Under the pieces are notes generated by a model. The model made no database searches. It was not told the DNA's origin and saw only the letters and a list, made by a program, of their open reading frames with translations. Source: Chryseobacterium sp. G0201 (lineage in GTDB: Bacteria; Bacteroidota; Bacteroidia; Flavobacteriales; Weeksellaceae). From it: a stretch of 64,000 nucleotides of DNA. Made by a program: the position numbers and the translations under genes. The stretch spans positions 4,216,001 through 4,280,000 of the forward strand of contig NZ_CP033917.1 of the NCBI RefSeq assembly GCF_003815655.1, read 5' to 3'. Positions 44,455 to 52,138 of the stretch are shown here, piece after piece (the stretch's first letter is position 1; the number at the start of each line of letters is the position of its first letter).

Positions 44455-45594
44455 TTAATCTAAAACACTCCAACCTCTTTTTGGATTGTTGTTTGAAGAA
44501 ACTTCCTGTTCATTAACAATGATATTTTCTTTTCTCTGACCGATGTAATCCAGTTCGCTTAATTTAGAGAAAATTGTTTCTAAACTTCTCAACATCTGCT
44601 GAATATAAAGAAGCGGTTCTCCACAATTATGATGATCGTAATTCGTTTCCGCAACAATCGATAACTGGTTTAATAATGTATGAGGAGCAATTTCACTCCA
44701 TTCTAAGCTGTAATTCAACATTTCTTCCAATTCTGCAGGAATCAAAACCTGAGTGGAATTGTATAAATGAAGCGCCAGTTTTGCAAAAGATTCAATTAAA
44801 AATACAGGCGGCTGCCAAGGAATGATGTTTCTGAATTGGAAATACATATTTCCAAAAGTATTTACCATTGTCGTACACAAGAACTTAACGTTCTGAGCTA
44901 AAGCAGTATTTTGGTTTTTATGAGACGCTTTTTGAACAATCTTAAAGGCGTATTGTTGCAAATTTCCAATAGATTTTGCGTAGCTATTGTAATAATCCAA
45001 CAATGCCGGATGACTTTGAATAGACGTACAAGGCGGAATAAAATTAGAATCTACCTGTGCGATATTCCCCTTTAGATCAACCTTTCCGACAATTAGATAA
45101 TTCCCTCCTGAGTAGCTGCTGTTCAAAGAAGTTACGGGAAGCAATTCGATATGATGATTCGGCTGTGCATTGGGATGACGAGGCGGAATTTCTTCAGGAT
45201 CGATATCTCCAAACGGAACTTTATCAAACGGATTAACGGAAATTAGGATATAATATTCTCCATCAGCCTGTTCTTCATTCATTGATTTGGCTAACGATTT
45301 TACGCTTACTCTCCTGTCATTCAATTCAACTCTATAACCAGCCAAAGTCACTGCGCTACAATGTTTTATCACTAACTGAACATCATTTGTTGCTGTATTG
45401 TGAACATCAAATATAGTTTTGTCGGTAAACTCGTTCGGGATTGGTAAAAGTCCGTAATTATATGTTGTTATCGCCAAAGAATTTGAATCTCTGATGGTAT
45501 CTATTAGAAAATTATCCTGATCATTCAGATGTCTTTGGGAAACTTTCATCCCATCTACCCAATTGATTGCAAAATGTTTTATAGGCTGTATCAT
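44455..45594 (-). CDS. tssK: Type VI secretion baseplate protein TssK
   Basis: A 379-residue protein; the opening IKHFAINWVDGMKVSQRHLN and IRDSNSLAITTYNYGLLPI, and HHIELLPVTSL in the middle are as I know them from TssK of the Bacteroidetes (subtype iii) type VI secretion system. TssK forms trimers linking the baseplate wedges (TssE-F-G) to the membrane complex. It is the last gene of a three-gene set with tssN and tssG (24 and 54 bases apart). The rest of the apparatus is not in the window. Confidence 0.85.
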   Translation of the reverse strand: MIQPIKHFAINWVDGMKVSQRHLNDQDNFLIDTIRDSNSLAITTYNYGLLPIPNEFTDKTIFDVHNTATNDVQLVIKHCSAVTLAGYRVELNDRRVSVKSLAKSMNEEQADGEYYILISVNPFDKVPFGDIDPEEIPPRHPNAQPNHHIELLPVTSLNSSYSGGNYLIVGKVDLKGNIAQVDSNFIPPCTSIQSHPALLDYYNSYAKSIGNLQQYAFKIVQKASHKNQNTALAQNVKFLCTTMVNTFGNMYFQFRNIIPWQPPVFLIESFAKLALHLYNSTQVLIPAELEEMLNYSLEWSEIAPHTLLNQLSIVAETNYDHHNCGEPLLYIQQMLRSLETIFSKLSELDYIGQRKENIIVNEQEVSSNNNPKRGWSVLD

Positions 45595-45618
45595 AGTTAA
45601 TACTTTTAAAATTTGTGA

Positions 45619-46521
45619 TTATGGTTTTCTCGTAATTCCTTCTTCTTCATGCTGGATAACCCTTTTGCAGATCACCACTTCATTTTCTGAAATGCCGTTT
45701 GCAGAAATATCCATATCAAAATCAATATACCTTCTGAAGCTGAAAAACGATTTTTTTGTATAAAAGATCCAATAATACGGTTCTTTTTCAATGTCTGACA
45801 AATGAATGATAGATCCCGGATTTTTGTGATTGTAATCATCCACTACCCTGTAAAACCAGTCTCCGAAAGTTACTCCTGTCGGTAAAGTTTTAGCTTTAAT
45901 TCTAAATCTGTTGGCGTCTTCAAGGTTTTTACTTAACTCAACATTCAATACCATTAATCTATCAAAATCCGCGCCTTCAAAGTCCGGAAGTCTCTGATCC
46001 GGTGAATATCTCCAGGTTTTATAAATATCAAACGGAATACTGATAAACTGAATATAGCAATAGTAAAATACCATCGGAACCAAAAAGATCAGCATACTCG
46101 TTGCCGACATAATGGCGTAACCCGTTCCTTTGCTCATCCAATTGAAAATTAGGTAAAAAAGATATCCGCCGAAAGCAATACACGTCAATGAAAGTATTGA
46201 TTCAAACAAGATACTCATCGACACAGATTCAATATGTTTTTTGAAATACTTATCTAATAAATTAACGTGAATAATCCCAAAAATAAGGTAAATGATCTGT
46301 GCAATAAGATACCAGTACGGGTTAAACAAATTCCCTGCAAACCCGAAAAAACCAGGCAAAGCAAGACACAGACTGCAAAGCAGAACGTATATGATGATAA
46401 CTTTAATTTTTATAGCAGGTTTGTTTCGTCTGATCACCCCGAGGATAATCATCATGATAATTGCTATTAATGGCATTAAAATATACCTAAAAAAGATCCC
46501 TTTAACTGAAGAAATTTCCAT
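45619..46521 (-). CDS. tssN: Type VI secretion membrane protein TssN
   Basis: A 300-residue protein with five or so hydrophobic helices in the first 160 residues, followed by a soluble part (WRYSPDQRLPDFEGADFDRL, KAKTLPTGVTFGDWFYRVVD). This layout is that of TssN, a protein found only in the Bacteroidetes T6SS, which together with TssO-TssR is thought to replace the TssJLM membrane complex. The name rests on recalled family features and on sitting between tssG and tssK. Confidence 0.8.
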   Translation of the reverse strand: MEISSVKGIFFRYILMPLIAIIMMIILGVIRRNKPAIKIKVIIIYVLLCSLCLALPGFFGFAGNLFNPYWYLIAQIIYLIFGIIHVNLLDKYFKKHIESVSMSILFESILSLTCIAFGGYLFYLIFNWMSKGTGYAIMSATSMLIFLVPMVFYYCYIQFISIPFDIYKTWRYSPDQRLPDFEGADFDRLMVLNVELSKNLEDANRFRIKAKTLPTGVTFGDWFYRVVDDYNHKNPGSIIHLSDIEKEPYYWIFYTKKSFFSFRRYIDFDMDISANGISENEVVICKRVIQHEEEGITRKP

Positions 46522-46575
46522 TTGTTTCTTTTCGAATTTATATTTTGTTGGTGATTGTAAATATAATAAAATATT

Positions 46576-47517
46576 TTACAGAAAGGTAGAGTATCCGAGG
46601 CGGTTTGCATTTCTGCCATCATCCTCAAGCATAAATGAATATTCTTTCTTTTCTGTGATAAAATTTTCTTCCACATCTACACTTACCGGAAGAAAATAAT
46701 CGTATAAAGCCTGAAGCACTTTTCTGAACGGGTTTCCATGAATATATTTTTTCATATCCGAATACGGAATCGGGCCAATATTGACTACCCAATTTCGCTG
46801 TCCGTCCATATGCTTCCCGCTCGGAATGTAGGTAACTCCCAATTTTGAATTTCCCAATAACATAGAATCATCATTTTCCCCTATTCCATCAATCACATTT
46901 GGTGCAAAAGTTACTTCTACAGGCACTTGTAGAAATGCGGTCATGCATCTTTCAAACCACTTTTTATCACCTCTGATCTGATGAAAAAACGGTAAAATAT
47001 AGATGAAAATATAAGCATTCTGCTTGTCGAGCATTTTCACCAATGGCCAAAGTTCGCTCACTGTTTCGAGCAAGGTATCGGTGTCGCTGGTAAGATCAAA
47101 ATCAAATTCTTTAAGCAAAGCGCTGATCTCCGTAAAGAAAACTTCAAGTTCAAACGGGCGGAAAAATTTTCTGGCATCATCTTCTACTATTTTCTGCTTA
47201 CGAATTTCCTTAACAACGCTTTCAACATTTTTTCTCGTAGCACCTAATGAAGGCGGATGAAAAAGGCCTTCAGGAAGGTAATCGTAAATTCCTTCTCTGT
47301 ATGTCTCTATCGTAAAAACTTCTTCATCAAAACCTAGATAATTGCTTGAAATATTTTTAATATCCTTTAAATAAGCCCTGTCATTGATCCCGATCCGTTC
47401 AATAAAGATATTGCTTACCGCTCTGTGGTATTTCAACAGATTCACTGCAACAGCTTCAGCCTTGAAATCTGTCTGCAGCTTATTGTAATACATATCTACA
47501 ATATTATTCTCATACAT
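46576..47517 (-). CDS. tssG: Type VI secretion baseplate protein TssG
   Basis: A 313-residue soluble protein. FDLTSDTDTLLETVSELWPL and the segments YLPEGLFHPPSLG, FFRPFELEVFFTEIS and the late SKLGVTYIPSGKHMDGQRNW are characteristic of the Bacteroidetes TssG, a wedge subunit of the baseplate related to phage gp53-like parts. It is the first gene of the tssG-tssN-tssK set. Upstream, the 395-base gap 47518-47912 to the divergent nuclease holds only the promoters; a TACCTTTA box near 47545-47552 on the minus strand is a weak -7 candidate for this operon. Confidence 0.82.
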   Translation of the reverse strand: MYENNIVDMYYNKLQTDFKAEAVAVNLLKYHRAVSNIFIERIGINDRAYLKDIKNISSNYLGFDEEVFTIETYREGIYDYLPEGLFHPPSLGATRKNVESVVKEIRKQKIVEDDARKFFRPFELEVFFTEISALLKEFDFDLTSDTDTLLETVSELWPLVKMLDKQNAYIFIYILPFFHQIRGDKKWFERCMTAFLQVPVEVTFAPNVIDGIGENDDSMLLGNSKLGVTYIPSGKHMDGQRNWVVNIGPIPYSDMKKYIHGNPFRKVLQALYDYFLPVSVDVEENFITEKKEYSFMLEDDGRNANRLGYSTFL

Positions 47518-47881
47518 AGTGTTTCCTGTGATTATTGGCTTGTAAAGGTAATATATCTCTAATTATTGAAAAAGCATTTTCTCAATAAATTTCTTCTAAA
47601 AATACTAATTTATTAACATTTAAAAGAATAATATACTACAATTTCCGTGAAAATACGGTAAAAATATAAGTTTGAAATTTGTAAGATCTTAATATTCAAA
47701 ATTTTCACATTATAATTTATCTAAATTGTTAACAATAGTTAGTTTTGCATGCTTTACTTTTTAAATCTTTAGTAAAAAGTAAGAATGATTTAAATTAAAT
47801 CTTCTATTTAGATTAAATTTTATTAACATCATTAATGATAAGAAATTCATGATATTTAATTCTATTTCGAAAAGCGAGCCG

Positions 47882-47889
47882 TATCTTTG
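47882..47889 (+). promoter_or_regulatory. -7 element TATCTTTG of the S1/P1 nuclease gene
   Basis: A perfect TAnnTTTG box. Because transcription would start at about 47894-47896, an ATG at 47901 would have almost no leader, which supports the ATG at 47913 as the start. Confidence 0.55.
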
Positions 47890-47912
47890 CGATCTGAAAA
47901 ATGTTATATAAA

Positions 47913-48704
47913 ATGAAAAGTATTTATTCTAAAATTCTGATGTTAACATTCATCACATCTTCATTGTATTCTTATGCGTGGGGATTGACGGGGCACAGAA
48001 TTATTGCAGAGATCGCTGAGAACCACCTTTCCGGGAAAGCAAGAAGAGAGATTAAAAAAATAATGGGGAGAGAGCGTCTTGCATATTGGGCAAACTGGCC
48101 GGATTTCATCAAATCTGACACTACAGGAGCTTGGAAGCAGGCTTCAGCTTGGCATTATGTAAACATTGATCCACAGGCAGATTTCAAAGCATTTGAGCAA
48201 AATCTGAAAGCTCAGGCTGGTCCGAGCCTGTATACTCAGGTGAACACATTGTCTGCTCAGATAAAAGACGAAAAAACTTCTGAAAAAGACAGAAAAATAG
48301 CTTTGATCTTCTTAATCCATATTATGGGAGATCTTGCTCAGCCTATGCACACAGGAAGATCTGAAGATTTAGGTGGAAATAAGATTAATGTAACTTATTT
48401 TGGAGAAAAGACAAATTTACACTCAGTTTGGGATGGAAAATTAGTAGATTCTCAGAAATACAGCTATACAGAATATGCAAGATTATTGGATATAAAAACT
48501 GATGATGAAGTAAAACAAATTCAGACAGGAACGTTGGAAGACTGGTTGTATGATTCTCACAAAATTGCAAATAAGATTTATGCACAGACTCCAAACGATT
48601 CAAAATTGTCTTACGATTATCAGTATAAATTCAACGATACCATGGAAAGACAGCTTCTTTACGGAGGTTTGAGACTTTCAAAATGGTTGAATGATTTGTT
48701 TTAA
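47913..48704 (+). CDS. S1/P1 nuclease family, secreted
   Basis: A 263-residue exported zinc nuclease. A signal peptide (1-22) would leave W23 as the N-terminal residue of the mature protein (WGLTGHRIIAEIA), which matters because the N-terminal tryptophan amide coordinates zinc in this family. Further ligands are in HYVNID, HIMGDLAQPMHTG and HSVWDGKLVD. It degrades single-stranded nucleic acid or 3'-nucleotides outside the cytoplasm. An earlier ATG at 47901 is in frame but disfavoured by the promoter position. Confidence 0.93.
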   Translation: MKSIYSKILMLTFITSSLYSYAWGLTGHRIIAEIAENHLSGKARREIKKIMGRERLAYWANWPDFIKSDTTGAWKQASAWHYVNIDPQADFKAFEQNLKAQAGPSLYTQVNTLSAQIKDEKTSEKDRKIALIFLIHIMGDLAQPMHTGRSEDLGGNKINVTYFGEKTNLHSVWDGKLVDSQKYSYTEYARLLDIKTDDEVKQIQTGTLEDWLYDSHKIANKIYAQTPNDSKLSYDYQYKFNDTMERQLLYGGLRLSKWLNDLF

Positions 48705-48838
48705 TTGTTGATCGTTGATGGTCTTTAGTTGATTGTCAATTTAAAATTATATGAGCGGAACTTAGGTTTCGCTTTTTTTGTTTTTAAACAATAAGCTAAT
48801 TTTTTAGCCTTAAAGATTTGCTGCATAAGACTTACCAC

Positions 48839-48928
48839 AAAGTTTGTCATGCTGGAAGCATCAAGACTCGAATCTTTCCAGAATATTCTCTAATACTATG
48901 TTGAGATGCTTCCAGCATGACAAACTTT
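48839..48928. repeat. 24-bp perfect inverted repeat, family B
   Basis: AAAGTTTGTCATGCTGGAAG and four more bases (48839-48862) pair perfectly with 48905-48928. The arms share TGTCATGCTG with family A (59507-59537). The loop has CTAATACTA, also a family A loop feature. It lies between the nuclease gene and the candidate RNA. Confidence 0.85.
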
Positions 48929-48956
48929 ACGGATATTTCCTAATGTTTTATCAAAC

Positions 48957-49060
48957 GACTGCAACCCTAGCCCCGATTGGAACGGCATCCTTTTTGGTTG
49001 CGGGCGGAGCGAAGCGGAGCCCGTTACCAAAAAGATATAGTGGAAAGCGGGATAAAGCTC
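48957..49060 (+). ncRNA. Candidate structured RNA element upstream of rpoD
   Basis: A region far richer in G+C than its surroundings, with ordered complementarities: CCCTAGCCCCGATTGG (left), GCGGGATAAAGCTC (right; CCCG/CGGG pairing) enclosing a hairpin whose arms are CTTTTTGGTTGCGGGC (48990-49005) and GCCCGTTACCAAAAAG (49019-49034), with a two-base internal mismatch. I remember this CTAGCCCCGATTG...GCGGGA core as recurrent in Flavobacteriia genomes, with the hairpin variable but paired, and think of the Flavo-1 RNA motif; I cannot confirm the name. Strand uncertain. The rest of the 590-base gap 48705-49294 holds the repeat above and the rpoD promoter. Confidence 0.5.
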
Positions 49061-49223
49061 TAAATAAAAGTTTTAATAGATTTAATTAAAAAAATTTTAC
49101 TTCTTGATATGATGTTTTGAAAATTTTACAGAAGTGATGAAATAGTAAAATCGCTATTCTGTGACATGAAAGTTACAAATTACAACTAATTTTCTAATTT
49201 CAAATTAATTAAATAAAAAATAA

Positions 49224-49252
49224 TTGAAACATGTGTAACCTTTTTACCTTTT
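49224..49252 (+). promoter_or_regulatory. Candidate rpoD promoter
   Basis: TTG (49224-49226) and TACCTTTT (49245-49252) with an 18-base spacer match the phylum consensus except for the last base. It is 42 bases upstream of the start codon. Confidence 0.4.
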
Positions 49253-49294
49253 CAAACGTATAATATATAGTAACTCTATTTTGAGGAAAAATAA

Positions 49295-50161
49295 ATGAGA
49301 CAATTAAAAATCACTAAGCAGGTAACCAACAGGGAAACTGCTTCATTAGACAAGTATTTGCAGGAAATTGGTAAAGTGGAACTGATTACTGCGGACGAAG
49401 AAGTAGATTTGGCACAAAGAATACGTGCGGGCGACAGAGCTGCACTGGAGAAATTAATCAAGGCCAACCTTCGTTTCGTAGTTTCCGTATCTAAACAATA
49501 CCAAAATCAAGGTCTTTCTTTACCTGATTTAATTAATGAAGGTAACTTAGGATTGATGAAAGCGGCAAAAAGGTATGATGAAACTAGAGGTTTCAAATTT
49601 ATCTCTTATGCGGTTTGGTGGATTCGTCAGTCGATTTTACAGGCTTTGGCAGAACAGTCAAGAATTGTAAGATTGCCGTTGAATAAAATTGGTTCCATCA
49701 ACAAGATCAACAAAGCATATGCTCACTTAGAACAAGAAAACGAAAGACCTCCTTCTCCGGAAGAATTGGCTGAAGTTCTTGATATGAGCGAGGAAGATAT
49801 TAAAGAATCTATGAAAAACTCCGGAAGACACTTGTCTATGGATGCACCTCTAGTTGAAGGTGAAGATTCTAATCTTTATGATGTATTACGTTCAGGAGAA
49901 TCTCCAAGTCCAGATAAAGATCTAATGCTTGAATCTCTTCAAATTGAAATTGAAAGAGCATTAAATACTTTGACTCCAAGAGAGGCTGACTTAGTAAGAT
50001 TATACTTCGGATTAAACGGAAAACATCCAATGACTTTAGAGGAAATTGGTGAAACTTTCGATCTTACAAGAGAGAGAGTCCGTCAGATCAAAGAAAAAGC
50101 AATTAAGAGACTAAAGCATAATACCAGAAGCAAGATCCTGAAATCTTATTTAGGTAAATAA
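49295..50161 (+). CDS. rpoD: Primary RNA polymerase sigma factor (sigma-70 / SigA)
   Basis: A 288-residue sigma-70 with region 1.2 (ASLDKYLQEIGKVELITADE), region 2 (LIKANLRFVVSVSKQYQNQ, GNLGLMKAAKRYDE, FISYAVWWIRQSI), region 3 and region 4 (MTLEEIGETFDLTRERVRQI). It is short, without the long N-terminal 1.1 part, which is usual for Bacteroidetes housekeeping sigma factors that recognise TTTG/TAnnTTTG promoters, as seen in this window. A terminator follows directly. Confidence 0.96.
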   Translation: MRQLKITKQVTNRETASLDKYLQEIGKVELITADEEVDLAQRIRAGDRAALEKLIKANLRFVVSVSKQYQNQGLSLPDLINEGNLGLMKAAKRYDETRGFKFISYAVWWIRQSILQALAEQSRIVRLPLNKIGSINKINKAYAHLEQENERPPSPEELAEVLDMSEEDIKESMKNSGRHLSMDAPLVEGEDSNLYDVLRSGESPSPDKDLMLESLQIEIERALNTLTPREADLVRLYFGLNGKHPMTLEEIGETFDLTRERVRQIKEKAIKRLKHNTRSKILKSYLGK

Positions 50162-50184
50162 TTTTAGCGCAACAATTTATTAGG

Positions 50185-50215
50185 CGGAGTTTGATTTTTC
50201 AAGCTCCGTTTTTTT
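50185..50215 (+). terminator. Rho-independent terminator of rpoD
   Basis: CGGAGTTTGA pairs with TCAAGCTCCG (one G-U pair) followed by seven T. Confidence 0.9.
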
Positions 50216-50264
50216 GTAACAATTTTGTAGGTATCTTCAACTAATTGAAAAACTTTAAGAATAA

Positions 50265-50330
50265 TTTCATTCCTGAGGAATCTCAATAATTATATTTAAA
50301 AACTAGCTCTAGATTCCTCTGGAATGACAA
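50265..50330. repeat. Inverted repeat, family C copy 2
   Basis: Arms about 50265-50283 and 50311-50330; ATTCCtGAGGAATCT pairs with AGATTCCTCtGGAAT with two mismatches. The arm sequence is a diverged form of the element at 16457-16522 and shares the GGAATGACAAACTT flank. Confidence 0.7.
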
Positions 50331-50360
50331 ACTTTGAAAATAAAAACTTAAAAACAAACT

Positions 50361-50951
50361 ATGAAAAAAATACTTTTCTCCTCTATCTTAGCTTTATCAT
50401 TAATTTCTTGTTCTAAAGTTAAGTCTGAAAATGATGATCTTGTAGAAAATGCTGCAGAAAATACAACTTCAAGTATTCCAATAAAAAGATTAAAAAATAC
50501 TCAAACCATGTTGGATGCAGTTTATTATGAAAAAATTAAAAATAATGAAAGCCTTAAAAATTTAGATAAAAGATTTTTCTCATTACAGGAGGATAGTCGC
50601 AAGATAAAAGATTTATATAATGATATTCTTAGTAAATCAGAAGAATATTATTTTGATGCAGAATATCAAGCAAAAGGAATTAAAGACTCTACTTTAAGAA
50701 AAGAAATTATTAATCTTGTAAAGAACAGTTCAGAAAAATATGAGATAAAAGTAAAAAAATTAGAAGAAATTAAACATCAGGTTGATATCAATTATTATAA
50801 ACTTTACAGCTTTTATAACGCTTTCAAAATCAAAAAAACACTTCCCGAAATCGAAAAATATCAAAACGCTCATCCTTTGAAAACAGATAGTTTGAATAAT
50901 TTCATCAATAAACAAAATCAGTTATTGAACGAATTGAAAAACTTAAAATAA
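50361..50951 (+). CDS. Lipoprotein with charged helical body, unknown function
   Basis: A 196-residue lipoprotein, lipobox cysteine at residue 17 (LSLISCSKV). After a short polar linker the body is almost entirely helical and charged (KNNESLKNLDKRFFSLQEDSR and on), suggesting a coiled-coil bundle. No known family. Its last base is shared with the ATG of the following FAD monooxygenase gene, so the two may be co-expressed, though no functional link is visible. Confidence 0.7.
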   Translation: MKKILFSSILALSLISCSKVKSENDDLVENAAENTTSSIPIKRLKNTQTMLDAVYYEKIKNNESLKNLDKRFFSLQEDSRKIKDLYNDILSKSEEYYFDAEYQAKGIKDSTLRKEIINLVKNSSEKYEIKVKKLEEIKHQVDINYYKLYSFYNAFKIKKTLPEIEKYQNAHPLKTDSLNNFINKQNQLLNELKNLK

Positions 50952-52069
50952 TGAATTCAATCTCAATAATCGGAGCCGGAATTGGCGGTTTGACGCTTGG
51001 AAATGTTTTAAAACAACACAATTTAGATTTCACCATCTATGAATCTGCCCCGGAAATACAACCTGTCGGAGCGGGAATTATGATGGCTGTCAATGCGATG
51101 CAGGTCTTCGATAAATTAGGATTAAAGGAAAAAATTGAAAAGGCAGGAAATAAAATTCACGGAATTTCGATTACGGATGAAAAACTGAAACCCATCACAA
51201 AAACCAATATTTCTGAATTAGAAAAGAAATATAATTCCTGCAACGTTGCTATTCACAGGGCTGAACTACAAAAAATATTAGCTGAAAACATTGGTTTCGA
51301 ACATATTAAACTTGGTCATTCTTTAGCCCAAATCGAGAAAAAAGAAAATTATATTCTAAATTTCGAAAATGAAAATACCATAGAAAGTAAAATTATTTTC
51401 GGAGCAGACGGAATTCATTCTAAAATCAGAAATCAAATTTTCGAAACTGGAACCATCCGAAATGCAGGACAAAAATGCTGGCGCGGACTCGTTAATTTTG
51501 AACTTCCAGAAATATTTTATCACGAAGCTTTTGAAATATGGGGAAAAGGCAAACGTTTTGGCTTTGTAAAAATTTCTGATAAAAAAGTATATTGGTACGC
51601 TTTGATCAACGAAAAGAAACATAGACGTTATAATAGTTTAGCTGAAAATTTTCACGATTTTGATCCTTTAGTTTTACAAATTTTAGAATCTACTCCGACA
51701 AAAAATATTATTCTCAATGATATTATAGACCTGTCTCCTATTCCAAAATGGTATTCTGAAAACCTTTGTTTAATTGGTGATGCAGCTCATGCAACAACTC
51801 CGAATATGGGACAAGGCGCTTGTCAGGCCATTGAGGATTCATATATTGTAGGAAAATTATTAGAACAAAATAAAGATTTTAATACTGTTTTCAATGAATT
51901 TCAAAAAATCAGAAGAAAAAAGGTTGATTATGTAGTGAATACAAGCTGGAAAATCGGGCAGATCTCACAATGGGAAAGTGGAAATTCTATACGAAATTTC
52001 TTGATGAGATTAATTCCAGAAAGTACCAATCAGAAATTGGTTGAGAAAATTATTCAATTGGAAATGTGA
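50951..52069 (+). CDS. FAD-dependent aromatic-type monooxygenase
   Basis: A 372-residue class A flavin monooxygenase. The dinucleotide motif GAGIGGLTLG is at 8-17, the second FAD/NADPH motif GADGIHSKIR near 153, and GDAAHATTPNMGQGACQAIED near 276. Family members hydroxylate aromatic compounds or polycyclic drugs (as TetX does); without a closer match substrate is unknown. It overlaps the lipoprotein gene by one base and is convergent with the multicopper oxidase. Confidence 0.88.
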   Translation: MNSISIIGAGIGGLTLGNVLKQHNLDFTIYESAPEIQPVGAGIMMAVNAMQVFDKLGLKEKIEKAGNKIHGISITDEKLKPITKTNISELEKKYNSCNVAIHRAELQKILAENIGFEHIKLGHSLAQIEKKENYILNFENENTIESKIIFGADGIHSKIRNQIFETGTIRNAGQKCWRGLVNFELPEIFYHEAFEIWGKGKRFGFVKISDKKVYWYALINEKKHRRYNSLAENFHDFDPLVLQILESTPTKNIILNDIIDLSPIPKWYSENLCLIGDAAHATTPNMGQGACQAIEDSYIVGKLLEQNKDFNTVFNEFQKIRRKKVDYVVNTSWKIGQISQWESGNSIRNFLMRLIPESTNQKLVEKIIQLEM

Positions 52070-52083
52070 TTTTTTATTAAAAA

Positions 52084-52115
52084 AATCCTTCAAGGTTTTG
52101 AAACCTCGAAGGATT
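52084..52115. terminator. Bidirectional terminator
   Basis: AATCCTTCAAGGTTT (52084-52098) pairs with AAACCTCGAAGGATT (52101-52115), loop TG, one G-T pair. It lies between convergent genes; A/T tracts flank it on the left side most clearly. Confidence 0.8.
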
Positions 52116-52138
52116 AGTAGTTAATTATAAATAATTTA

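Noticed and set aside
48844..49089. 81-residue plus-strand frame covering the inverted repeat and the RNA candidate
   Set aside because: Composition follows repeats and the structured RNA; no protein-like pattern or conserved start region.
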